Origin: Roseobacter sp. MED193
GTDB taxonomy: Bacteria; Pseudomonadota; Alphaproteobacteria; Rhodobacterales; Rhodobacteraceae
Direction: 5' to 3'
Assembly: GCF_000152965.1 (NCBI RefSeq)
Contig: NZ_CH902583.1
Coordinates: forward strand, 3,353,694 to 3,417,693
DNA: 64,000 bases
Under the pieces are notes generated by a model. It saw only the letters and a list, made by a program, of their open reading frames with translations, was not told the origin of the DNA and did no database searches. Of this stretch, positions 50,167 to 58,193 are shown piece by piece (position 1 is the stretch's first letter; every line of letters starts with the position of its first letter). The position numbers were made by a program, and so were the translations under genes.

Positions 50167-53117
50167 CACAGGTAAATCGCCTTACTGGCGGGCTGATCAA
50201 TCGGTCAGCCACGCTCTCTTTCCGTTTTGACGGCATCTCCTATCAGGGATATGCGGGGGATACCTTGGCCTCGGCATTGCTTGCCAATGGTGTGCGCTTG
50301 ATGGGGCGCTCGTTCAAGTACCACCGCCCGCGCGGGGTGCTGACCGCCGGATCGGAAGAGCCCAATGCACTGGTCGAGCTGCGGACAGGCGGCCGTCAGG
50401 AACCCAACACCCGTGCCACCGTGGCGGAGCTCTATGATGGGTTTGTTGCCCATTCGCAAAACCGCTGGCCGTCGTTGGAGCATGATTTCATGGCGATCAA
50501 TGATCGCTTTTCGAATTTTCTCAGCGCGGGGTTCTACTACAAAACCTTCATGTGGCCTCGCGCGTTTTGGGAGAAGCTTTACGAACCGATCATCCGTAAA
50601 GCGGCTGGTCTGGGCAGCTTGACCGGCGAGGCAGATCCTGACGTCTATGACAAAGGTTTCCTGCATTGCGACCTTTTGGTGATCGGCGCAGGCCCGTCGG
50701 GTTTGGCCGCTGCACTGACCGCTGGCCGTGCAGGGGCGCAGGTGATCATCGCCGACGAGGACTTTCGTCTGGGTGGGCGCCTTCTGGCTGAAACAGGGGG
50801 GCTGTCGGAACAGTCTGGTGTGGAATGGGTCGAACAGACCCAAGCAGAGCTATCATCGCTCCCGAATGTCCGTGTGATGCGGCGCACGACCGTATTCGGC
50901 GCCTATGATCACGGAGTCTACGGCGCGGTTGAGCGCAATGCAGATCATCTAACCGCCCCCGAAGCTGGCAAACCCCGCCAGACCTCTTGGCGGATCTATT
51001 CCAAGCGGGCCCTGGTCGCGACTGGTGCGATCGAACGCCCGATCGGGTTTGAGAACAACGACCGGCCGGGTGTGATGCTGGCAGGTGCTACCCGCGCCTA
51101 CGTAAACCGCTATGCCGCTTCGCCGGCGCGGTCGGTGGTGATCTTTGCCAATAGCGACGAGGCTCATCAGACCGCCCGCGATTTGATCGCCAAAGGGATC
51201 GAGGTCCCTGCGGTGGTGGATATTCGCCCAGATGCGCCTGCACTTGAGGGCGCTGAGGTTCTCGCTGGTGCACAGATCGTCGGGACAAAGGGGCGGCTTG
51301 GTCTGACCTCGGTCACGGTGCGTCTGGCAAACGGCCAGACCCGTGTGATCGCGTGCGGAGCACTGGCGATGTCTGGCGGTTGGAACCCCAATTTGGGGCT
51401 GACCTGCCACCAGCGCGGTCGCCCAGTTTGGAATGAAGACATCCATGCCTTTGTGCCGGGGCAGGGCCTGCCACAGGGGCAAAGCGTTGCAGGGGCCGCG
51501 ATGGGCGAGATGTCGACCCATGCTGCGCTGACCGGCGGGGCTGCGAAAGCTTTGGACGCTCTATCCGACTTGGGGTTTGCAGCCCCATCTTTGCAGCTTC
51601 CCAAAGCCGAAGATGCCCCCGTGTCTCTCACTCCGTTTTGGCATGTTTCGGGCGCTAAACGCGCTTGGCTGGATTTTCAGAATGACGTCACAGTCAAGGA
51701 CGTGAAACTGGCGCATCAGGAGAACTTTACTGCAGTCGAGCATCTGAAACGCTATACCACGCTGGGCATGGCCACCGATCAGGGCAAGACCTCGAATGTC
51801 GGGGCGCTGGCGGTGATGGCCGAATTGACAGATAAGTCGATCCCCGAAACCGGCACCACAATTTTTCGCCCGCCCTACACGCCCGTCTCGATGGGGGCGC
51901 TGGCTGGCCGGGCGGTGGGCAAAGAATTCCATCCCACCCGCCTGACCCCCAGCCACAAGTGGGCCGAGGAACAAGGCGCGGTGTTTGTCGAGGTTGGAAA
52001 CTGGCTGCGGGCGCAATGGTTCCCCCAGAAGGGTGAGACTCACTGGCGGCAATCGGTGGATCGCGAGGTTCTAGCCACCCGCAATTCCGTTGGGATCTGC
52101 GATGTGACAACGCTGGGCAAGATCGACGTGCAGGGTTCGGATGCTGCGGAGTTCCTAAACAAGATCTATGCCAATGGCTTTGCCAAACTGCCCGTGAATA
52201 AGGTGCGCTACGGTCTGATGCTGCGCGAAGACGGCTTTGCCTATGATGATGGAACTGCTGCACGTCTGGCTGAGGACCATTTTGTTGTTACCACGACAAC
52301 CGCCAATGCGGTCCTAGTCTATCGCAACATGGAGTTCGCCCGCCAGTGTCTGTGGCCGGATCTGGATGTCCAGCTGATTTCGACCACCGAAGCCTGGGCA
52401 CAATATGCGGTCGCCGGTCCCAATGCACGCAGGCTATTGCAGAAGATCGTGGACCCCATGTTTGACATCTCGAACGAAGCGTTCCCCTTCATGGGCTGTG
52501 CGGAAATCACAGTCTGTGGCGGGTGCCGAGCAAGGCTGTTTCGTATTTCGTTCTCTGGCGAGCTGGCCTATGAGATTGCTGTTCCCACCCGCTATGGCGA
52601 TGCATTGATGCGCGAGATGATGGCGGCAGGTGAAGAGTTTAACGTGACTCCTTACGGGACCGAGGCGCTGGGTGTTATGCGGATCGAAAAGGGGCACGCG
52701 GCAGGGAACGAGCTGAACGGCACCACCACTGCGCTGAACCTAGGGCTGGGGCGCATGGTTTCGTCCAAGAAGGATTTCATAGGAAATGTGCTGTCGCTTC
52801 GCGAAGGGATGAATGCTCGGGACGCGTTGAACCTTGTGGGTCTACGCCCAGTGGATGCGTCCAAGTCCGTCCCTGCGGGCGGGCATCTGATGGCCACGAC
52901 AGGCCCAGTCGATGCAGCGCATGACCAGGGGTATGTCACCTCGGCTGCCTATTCGCCAATCCTCGAAAGTGCTATCGGGCTTGGCTTTGTGACGTCCGGC
53001 TTTGAACGGATGGGCGAACAGCTAAGGCTGGTTAATCCTCTGGAAGAGCAAGACGTTCTGGTCGAAATCGTTAGCCCCCATTTTGTCGATCCGAAAGGGG
53101 AGAAGCTCCGTGCATAA
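50163..53117 (+). CDS. soxA: Sarcosine oxidase alpha-subunit-like protein (SoxA)
   Basis: This 984-residue subunit has a ferredoxin-like N-terminal fold (about residues 15-110), an FAD/NAD-binding disulfide-reductase-like region (LLVIGAGPSGLAAALTAGRAGA at about 175, ALVATGAIERPIGFENNDRPGVM at about 285), and a C-terminal GcvT-like folate domain (about 600-980, with GICDVTTLGKIDVQGSDAAEFLNKIY and RISFSGELAYEIAVPTRYGDAL). It channels one-carbon units to tetrahydrofolate. It overlaps soxD by 4 bp and soxG by 8 bp. Confidence 0.9.
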   Translation: MTQVNRLTGGLINRSATLSFRFDGISYQGYAGDTLASALLANGVRLMGRSFKYHRPRGVLTAGSEEPNALVELRTGGRQEPNTRATVAELYDGFVAHSQNRWPSLEHDFMAINDRFSNFLSAGFYYKTFMWPRAFWEKLYEPIIRKAAGLGSLTGEADPDVYDKGFLHCDLLVIGAGPSGLAAALTAGRAGAQVIIADEDFRLGGRLLAETGGLSEQSGVEWVEQTQAELSSLPNVRVMRRTTVFGAYDHGVYGAVERNADHLTAPEAGKPRQTSWRIYSKRALVATGAIERPIGFENNDRPGVMLAGATRAYVNRYAASPARSVVIFANSDEAHQTARDLIAKGIEVPAVVDIRPDAPALEGAEVLAGAQIVGTKGRLGLTSVTVRLANGQTRVIACGALAMSGGWNPNLGLTCHQRGRPVWNEDIHAFVPGQGLPQGQSVAGAAMGEMSTHAALTGGAAKALDALSDLGFAAPSLQLPKAEDAPVSLTPFWHVSGAKRAWLDFQNDVTVKDVKLAHQENFTAVEHLKRYTTLGMATDQGKTSNVGALAVMAELTDKSIPETGTTIFRPPYTPVSMGALAGRAVGKEFHPTRLTPSHKWAEEQGAVFVEVGNWLRAQWFPQKGETHWRQSVDREVLATRNSVGICDVTTLGKIDVQGSDAAEFLNKIYANGFAKLPVNKVRYGLMLREDGFAYDDGTAARLAEDHFVVTTTTANAVLVYRNMEFARQCLWPDLDVQLISTTEAWAQYAVAGPNARRLLQKIVDPMFDISNEAFPFMGCAEITVCGGCRARLFRISFSGELAYEIAVPTRYGDALMREMMAAGEEFNVTPYGTEALGVMRIEKGHAAGNELNGTTTALNLGLGRMVSSKKDFIGNVLSLREGMNARDALNLVGLRPVDASKSVPAGGHLMATTGPVDAAHDQGYVTSAAYSPILESAIGLGFVTSGFERMGEQLRLVNPLEEQDVLVEIVSPHFVDPKGEKLRA

Positions 53118-53661
53118 ATTGAAACCCATCGCTCCGTTGGGCGGTGACACCCCGCGTTTGGACCAGATCGGGACGCTTTCTATAACCGAAGTCGTGGGGC
53201 AGGCATTGGCGTCCATTACCGCGCGAGAAGGGCAATTGGGTCAGATGCAAGAAGCACTGGCGCTGCCCTTGCCAGGTGTCGGAAAATCCTCAGCACAGGG
53301 AGATTTTTCTGCCTTATGGATCGGTCCCGACCAGTGGATGATTTCCGCAGACCATGATCAGCATGAGCTGCTCGCTGCGGAATTGAAGCACATGGTTGGG
53401 GATGCGGCGTCGGTCGTGGAACAAAGTGATGGTTGGTGTCGGTTTGATGTCTCAGGCGCGGCACTTTGCGACCTGTTCGAGCGGTTGTCCAACGCACCTG
53501 TGCGCAGCATGGCGTGCGGTGAGGTCATTCGCGGCACGATCGAGCATTTGGGTGCGTTCCTGTGGCGTTTGGCTGATGACCACATGGCTGTGATCGCCCC
53601 GCGCTCCTCGGCCGCATCGCTGCATCATGCACTGGTCGCAGTGGCACGTTCAGTAGCCTGA
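53110..53661 (+). CDS. soxG: Sarcosine oxidase gamma-subunit-like protein (SoxG)
   Basis: This 183-residue subunit has the SoxG pattern (LPGVGKSSAQGDFSALWIGPDQWMI and LERLSNAPVRSMACGEVIRG-type stretch, then LGAFLWRLADDHMAVIAPRS). The GTG at 53110 overlaps the soxA stop by 8 bp. The subunit helps fold and bind folate at the alpha-subunit. It ends the sox operon. Confidence 0.82.
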   Translation: MHKLKPIAPLGGDTPRLDQIGTLSITEVVGQALASITAREGQLGQMQEALALPLPGVGKSSAQGDFSALWIGPDQWMISADHDQHELLAAELKHMVGDAASVVEQSDGWCRFDVSGAALCDLFERLSNAPVRSMACGEVIRGTIEHLGAFLWRLADDHMAVIAPRSSAASLHHALVAVARSVA

Positions 53662-53671
53662 TCCAAACAAT

Positions 53672-54685
53672 TTACGAGGGCAGCGCGTCGCTGCCCTTAA
53701 CCCGCATTGAGTTCTTGGCGCGCCGGTCCGCTATGGGTGTTATCCCAAAGCTTTCGCGATAGTGCCGCAGGAAGGCCCCAGGCGTGGCATAGCCCACCAT
53801 GAACGCAACCTCGGTCACTGGTGTGTTGGAATACAGCACCAGCTGACGCGCCTGTTTCATCCTTATTTTCCGGTAGTATTTTAACGGGCTTTGTCCTGTC
53901 GCTTCCTTGAAACTGCGCTCCAGCGAGCGTGTCGAGACACCCACAGCTTCGGCCACTTTGCTGATCTGGATCGGGCTTTCGACATGCTCTGTGAAATGTT
54001 CAATCGCGCGTTCTACCTGTTTGGGCAGCAGGTCCTTGCTTTTGGCCGTGTCATGGGCGGGTGTCTTCTGCGCTGCGGCGGCGCTGCGGATATAGGGGTG
54101 TTGAAACCAGCAGGCGACCTCAGCCATGATATCGCCGCCCAGCTGCGTTTCAATCAGAGTCAGCATATGGTCGAAGGCAGCGGATGCGCCCGAGATGGTT
54201 GTATAGGCGCCGTCCTCGCAGATCACCGTGCTTTGCGCAGGAAGATCAGGGAATTCTGCCTGAAAGGCGGCTTCGTAACACCAATGCACTGACAGCGGGT
54301 TCTCGCCTGTTAGTCCGGTGCGGGCCAGCGCGAACACGCCGCCACTGATCGCCCCCAAGCGGGTTTTGCCACGCTGGTATCTTTGAAGCGCCGCGTTGGC
54401 GCGTGCCGGTATGGCAAAGCGGGCATTGGGGCTAGCGGTGAACAGCAGAAGGTCCAGATCCCCGGCTTCAGTTAGGGTGCAATCAGGGGCGAAACTGACC
54501 CTGGCAGAGGATTCAACAGGCCCTTCGTCTTCGGCGATCACCTTCCAGCGAAATGCCTCTCGTCCCGCGATCTCATTAGCCGCACGCAGTGGTTCGATAC
54601 AGGAGGTCAGGCAGGCCATGGGAAAACCGGGAAAGATCAGAATTCCCAGCGTCACTGCGGGGGCGGAAGCCTCTGCATCGGTCAT
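53672..54685 (-). CDS. GlxA-family AraC-type regulator, GbdR-like
   Basis: This 337-residue regulator joins a DJ-1/PfpI domain (about residues 12-180, with GILIFPGFPMACLTSCIEPLRAANEIAG) to a C-terminal AraC helix-turn-helix pair (about 225-325, with ISKVAEAVGVSTRSLERSF and VTEVAFMVGYATPGAFLRHYRESFG). The GbdR/GlxA class controls betaine, dimethylglycine and carnitine catabolism in Pseudomonas. Its start overlaps the stop of the LysR gene by 4 bp (ATGA), and its 3' end faces soxG. Confidence 0.88.
   Translation of the reverse strand: MTDAEASAPAVTLGILIFPGFPMACLTSCIEPLRAANEIAGREAFRWKVIAEDEGPVESSARVSFAPDCTLTEAGDLDLLLFTASPNARFAIPARANAALQRYQRGKTRLGAISGGVFALARTGLTGENPLSVHWCYEAAFQAEFPDLPAQSTVICEDGAYTTISGASAAFDHMLTLIETQLGGDIMAEVACWFQHPYIRSAAAAQKTPAHDTAKSKDLLPKQVERAIEHFTEHVESPIQISKVAEAVGVSTRSLERSFKEATGQSPLKYYRKIRMKQARQLVLYSNTPVTEVAFMVGYATPGAFLRHYRESFGITPIADRRAKNSMRVKGSDALPS
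53678..53696. terminator. Bidirectional hairpin between soxG and the GlxA-type regulator
   Basis: GGGCAGCG (53678-53685) and CGCTGCCC (53689-53696) form a perfect 8-bp stem in the final codons of the convergent regulator gene, 16 bp after the soxG stop. Confidence 0.6.
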
Positions 54686-55590
54686 GCGCGCAGTCCCATT
54701 AATGTGTCTTGTGATATCTCGGCAGCGATTTCCAGAATGTGCCGCTCCAACAACCGTGCCGCGGGCGAAAGGGGGGACACTGCCCTGCGTAGCAGGTGAA
54801 TTTCGCGTCTGGCATGTGGTTCAGCGAGAGGGCGAAACACCAAACCGGCTGAATTTGATGCCCTCACGGCCATCTCGGGAAGAATTGTGACCCCAATATT
54901 GGCCTGTACCATCCCCATGATCGAGGCCAGATTATGGGCCGACAGCAGCGCCCTGTCGTGCAGCTGGGTCGATGGTTCTGCAGTGATCCCCGCCGAAAGT
55001 GAGTTGGCAATGAGCCTCTCGTTGGTCAAGGCGTCCCAGGTGACAGGACCGCGGTCCTGCGCCAGCGCATGGGTCGGGGCGCAGATGACTCCGAACATAT
55101 CGGACAGAATGTGCTGACTGTGCAGCCCGACGTTTTTCTGGCCTACCGTGGCGATGCCGATATCGATTCGATCGCGCGAAAGTTCGTGCAGGATTGAGCT
55201 AGAGTCCATATCGCGTAATTCGATGTCCAGATTGCCGTAATCGTTGATATGACGAGAAAAAACCTGTGGGATGATGGTGCCCGCCACCGAAGGAACGGTG
55301 GCAATACGCACGTGGCCATGGGTGGCTTTGGCAAAGCCTTCGATCGCTTTGACCGTGTTGTCGAATTGATGCAATTCCCGCTCGGCCTGCTCAAGAACAT
55401 AGCTTCCTAAAGCTGTCAGTTTGCTTTTGCGGTCGGTTTCGAAAAGTGGTTCACCCAAATGGGTTTCCAGCTGTTTTAACATCATGGACACAGCCGAGGG
55501 CGTGCGCCCAAGCGTCTGGGCTGCATCGCTCAAATTGCCACTACGGGCGACGGTGGCAAAACCACGCAGCATTTCGATTTTAAGCACCAT
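54682..55590 (-). CDS. LysR-family transcriptional regulator
   Basis: This 302-residue regulator has an N-terminal winged helix (about residues 4-62, with MLRGFATVARSGNLSDAAQTLGRTPSAVSMMLKQLE-type recognition region) and a LysR substrate domain (about 90-290, with HVRIATVPSVAGTIIPQVF). The ATG at 55590 is preferred over a TTG at 55626. It heads a two-gene unit with the GlxA-type regulator and is divergent from the aldehyde dehydrogenase gene; the shared region carries a LysR-type palindrome (55622-55645). Confidence 0.88.
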   Translation of the reverse strand: MVLKIEMLRGFATVARSGNLSDAAQTLGRTPSAVSMMLKQLETHLGEPLFETDRKSKLTALGSYVLEQAERELHQFDNTVKAIEGFAKATHGHVRIATVPSVAGTIIPQVFSRHINDYGNLDIELRDMDSSSILHELSRDRIDIGIATVGQKNVGLHSQHILSDMFGVICAPTHALAQDRGPVTWDALTNERLIANSLSAGITAEPSTQLHDRALLSAHNLASIMGMVQANIGVTILPEMAVRASNSAGLVFRPLAEPHARREIHLLRRAVSPLSPAARLLERHILEIAAEISQDTLMGLRA

Positions 55591-55621
55591 AGCGAGGGCT
55601 TTCAGTTTCACTGTAATAAAG

Positions 55622-55645
55622 TTCAATTATTTAAGTTTGATTGAA
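55622..55645. promoter_or_regulatory. LysR-type operator candidate
   Basis: TTCAAT-N12-ATTGAA is a perfect interrupted palindrome in the 111-bp region between the divergent lysR and aldehyde dehydrogenase starts, the usual site of LysR autoregulation and activation. Confidence 0.5.
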
Positions 55646-55701
55646 TCCGTCTAAAGAGTCCATACCCAAGGAAACTGACTTCTGCTTGAGGCGACACTTC
55701 C

Positions 55702-57150
55702 ATGACCGATATCCAAAAGAACCTGATTGCTGGCGAATGGCTGGCAGGGCTAGGCGAAATTGAAAACCGCAACCCGTCGGACCTGACCGATCTGGTTGGC
55801 GTGTTTGCGCAGGCCAGCAGCGACCAGCTGGACGCAACGCTGGATCAAGCCAAGATCGCTCAGCGGGAGTGGGCTGCATACGGCATGGAACGCAAGCAGG
55901 CCGTTTTGAACGCAATTGGCAACGAGCTGATCGCGCGCAGCGAGGAACTGGGTAGGCTTCTGGCGCGGGAAGAAGGCAAACCCTTCGCGGAGGGCAAGGG
56001 CGAGGTCTACCGCGCTGGTCAATTTTTCACTTACTATGCTGCTGAATGCCTGCGCCAGATCGGCGAGAACGCGGATTCTGTGCGCCCCGACATTGAAATC
56101 GACGTCCGCCGCGAAGCTGTCGGCACTGTTGCCATCATCTCACCCTGGAACTTCCCGACAGCCACCGCGTCGTGGAAGATTGCTCCTGCGCTGTGCTACG
56201 GCAATGCCGTGGTTTGGAAACCCGCCAACGTAACGCCCGCTTCGGCTGTGGCGCTGGCCGAAATCATCCACCGCCAGGACATCCCCAAAGGTCTGTTCAG
56301 TCTGGTCATGGGCGCGGGCCGCGAAATCGGCCAGCGACTGGTGGAAAGCCCGAAAGTGAACGCCATTTCTTTCACCGGTTCGGTTCCTGTGGGCAAGGGT
56401 ATCGCCGCCGCCGCCATCCAGAATTTGACCAAGGTTCAGATGGAGATGGGGTCAAAGAACGCATTGGCAGTGATGGATGATGCAGATCTTGATTTGGCCG
56501 TGACCTTGGCCCTTGGGGGCGCCTTTGGAGGCACCGGTCAGAAATGTACAGCATCCTCCCGGCTCGTGGTCCATGACGCAATCCACGACGCCTTTGTTGA
56601 AAAACTCGTGGCCGGTGCACGGGCAATGAAAGTGGGGCACGCGCTGGAAGAGGGCACCCAGATGGGGCCCGTTGTCAGCGAACAACAGCTGCTTGAAAAC
56701 CTGGCCTACGTAGATCTGGGCAAATCGGAAGGTGCTGAACTGGCTTGTGGCGGGACCCGTCTTGAGATGCCGCATCAAGGTTTCTACATGGCGCCGGGCG
56801 TATTCCTGAACACCACCAACGACATGCGCATCAACCGCGAAGAAATGTTCGCGCCGTTGACCAGCGTGATCAAGGTTGGCAGCTATGACGAAGCCTTGGC
56901 CACCGTCAACGACACCAATTTTGGTCTGACCTCGGGTATCGTGACGAAATCGTTGGCCCGCGCCACACATTTCCGCCGCAATGCCCAAACTGGTGTTGTC
57001 ACCGTGAACCTGCCGACTGCCGGCACTGACTATCACGTGCCCTTCGGTGGCCGTGGTGACAGCTCCTACGGTCCCCGCGAGCAGGGCAAGGCAGCCGCCG
57101 AGTTCTACACCACCGTCAAGACCGCCTATATCAGCGCAGGCCCTGTCTGA
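55702..57150 (+). CDS. NAD(P)-dependent aldehyde dehydrogenase, ketoglutarate-semialdehyde-DH-like
   Basis: This 482-residue aldehyde dehydrogenase has the cofactor motif SPWNFPTATASWKIAPALCYG, catalytic Glu248 in EMGSKNALAVMDDADLD, catalytic Cys282 in FGGTGQKCTASSRLVV, and MRINREEMFAPLTSVIKV. These resemble 2-ketoglutarate semialdehyde dehydrogenases of sugar and hydroxyproline pathways. It oxidises an aldehyde to the acid. The gene overlaps the M19-like gene by one base (TGATG) and is probably under the divergent LysR regulator. The natural aldehyde is unknown. Confidence 0.87.
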   Translation: MTDIQKNLIAGEWLAGLGEIENRNPSDLTDLVGVFAQASSDQLDATLDQAKIAQREWAAYGMERKQAVLNAIGNELIARSEELGRLLAREEGKPFAEGKGEVYRAGQFFTYYAAECLRQIGENADSVRPDIEIDVRREAVGTVAIISPWNFPTATASWKIAPALCYGNAVVWKPANVTPASAVALAEIIHRQDIPKGLFSLVMGAGREIGQRLVESPKVNAISFTGSVPVGKGIAAAAIQNLTKVQMEMGSKNALAVMDDADLDLAVTLALGGAFGGTGQKCTASSRLVVHDAIHDAFVEKLVAGARAMKVGHALEEGTQMGPVVSEQQLLENLAYVDLGKSEGAELACGGTRLEMPHQGFYMAPGVFLNTTNDMRINREEMFAPLTSVIKVGSYDEALATVNDTNFGLTSGIVTKSLARATHFRRNAQTGVVTVNLPTAGTDYHVPFGGRGDSSYGPREQGKAAAEFYTTVKTAYISAGPV

Positions 57151-58130
57151 TGCGGATCGATGGTCTGCAATATGCCAACTGGTCCGAGAAAATTTTCCGC
57201 CAGCTTCGCGAAGGGGGCGTGGATGCAATCCACGTCACCATCTCATACCACGAGAACTTCCGCGAAACGGTTCTGAACTTTGAAAGGTGGAACCGCTGGT
57301 TCGAACAGTATCCTGATCTGATCATGAAGGGACAGTGGGCTTCGGATATCGACATTGCTCGTGAGACCCAGCGTACAGCTGTGTTCTTTGGTTTCCAGAA
57401 CCCGTCGCCTATCGAAGATGATATTGGCCTGGTCGAGATCGTCCATACTCTGGGCGCCCGCTTCATGCAGCTGACATATAATAATCAATCGCTTCTGGCG
57501 AGCGGCTGCTACGAGGCAGAAGACACGGGTATTACCCGAATGGGCAGACAGGTCATCAGAGAAATGAACCGCGTGGGCCTCGTTGTGGATATGAGCCACT
57601 CAGCAGATCGTTCAACGATCGAGGCCGCCGAGCTGTCCGAGCGTCCCATCGCCATCACTCACGCAAATCCGTATGACTGGTCGCCCGCCCTGCGCAACAA
57701 GCGCGATGCGGTGATCCGTGCGGTGACCGAAAAAGGTGGAATGCTCGGCTTCTCGGTCTACCCGCATCACCTGAAGGATAAGTCCGATTGCACGCTGGAA
57801 AGCTTCTGCGAGATGATTGCCCGGACGGCAGAGAAATATGGCGCTGAGCATCTGGGGATCGGCACGGATCTTTGTCAGGACCAGCCCGATAGCATCGTGG
57901 AATGGATGCGAGTGGGCCGCTGGACCAAGGAAATTGACTATGGCGAAGGATCCAAATCCGCGCCGGGTTTCCCGCCGATGCCCAGCTGGTTCGAGGACAA
58001 CCGCCATTTTGGCAACATCGAAAACGGCCTGAAGGCTGTGGGAATGGATGACCACGAGGTTGCCGGCATCATGGGACGTAATTGGTACCGCTTTTTTGCA
58101 GAGAATTTTGGCCCTCAGACAGGACGCTAA
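57150..58130 (+). CDS. Membrane dipeptidase (M19) homologue with altered metal site
   Basis: This 326-residue protein has the M19 (renal dipeptidase) fold with VVDMSHSADRSTIEAAELSERPIAITHANPY and LGIGTDLCQDQP. But the family metal ligands are partly missing. The DGHND motif reads DGLQY at residues 4-8 (His and Asp lost), and the bridging Glu region (usually GIEG) reads GFQN (Gln83). Only His150 and His171 of the second site remain. A dipeptidase function is therefore doubtful. A similar gene (PA5396) lies in the Pseudomonas dimethylglycine catabolic operon, so a role in N-methyl amino acid breakdown is plausible. Confidence 0.8.
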   Translation: MRIDGLQYANWSEKIFRQLREGGVDAIHVTISYHENFRETVLNFERWNRWFEQYPDLIMKGQWASDIDIARETQRTAVFFGFQNPSPIEDDIGLVEIVHTLGARFMQLTYNNQSLLASGCYEAEDTGITRMGRQVIREMNRVGLVVDMSHSADRSTIEAAELSERPIAITHANPYDWSPALRNKRDAVIRAVTEKGGMLGFSVYPHHLKDKSDCTLESFCEMIARTAEKYGAEHLGIGTDLCQDQPDSIVEWMRVGRWTKEIDYGEGSKSAPGFPPMPSWFEDNRHFGNIENGLKAVGMDDHEVAGIMGRNWYRFFAENFGPQTGR

Positions 58131-58193
58131 GGGGCAGGGGAATTGACACTTGGCCTCGAGCGAACAGATGGGGCCATATCTAGGAAAATGTAG

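Noticed and set aside
48591-53661. N-methylglutamate pathway (mgd) rather than sarcosine oxidase
   Set aside because: Kept open, not adopted: the partner genes mgsABC and gmaS are absent from the window, and sequence alone cannot separate the subfamilies.
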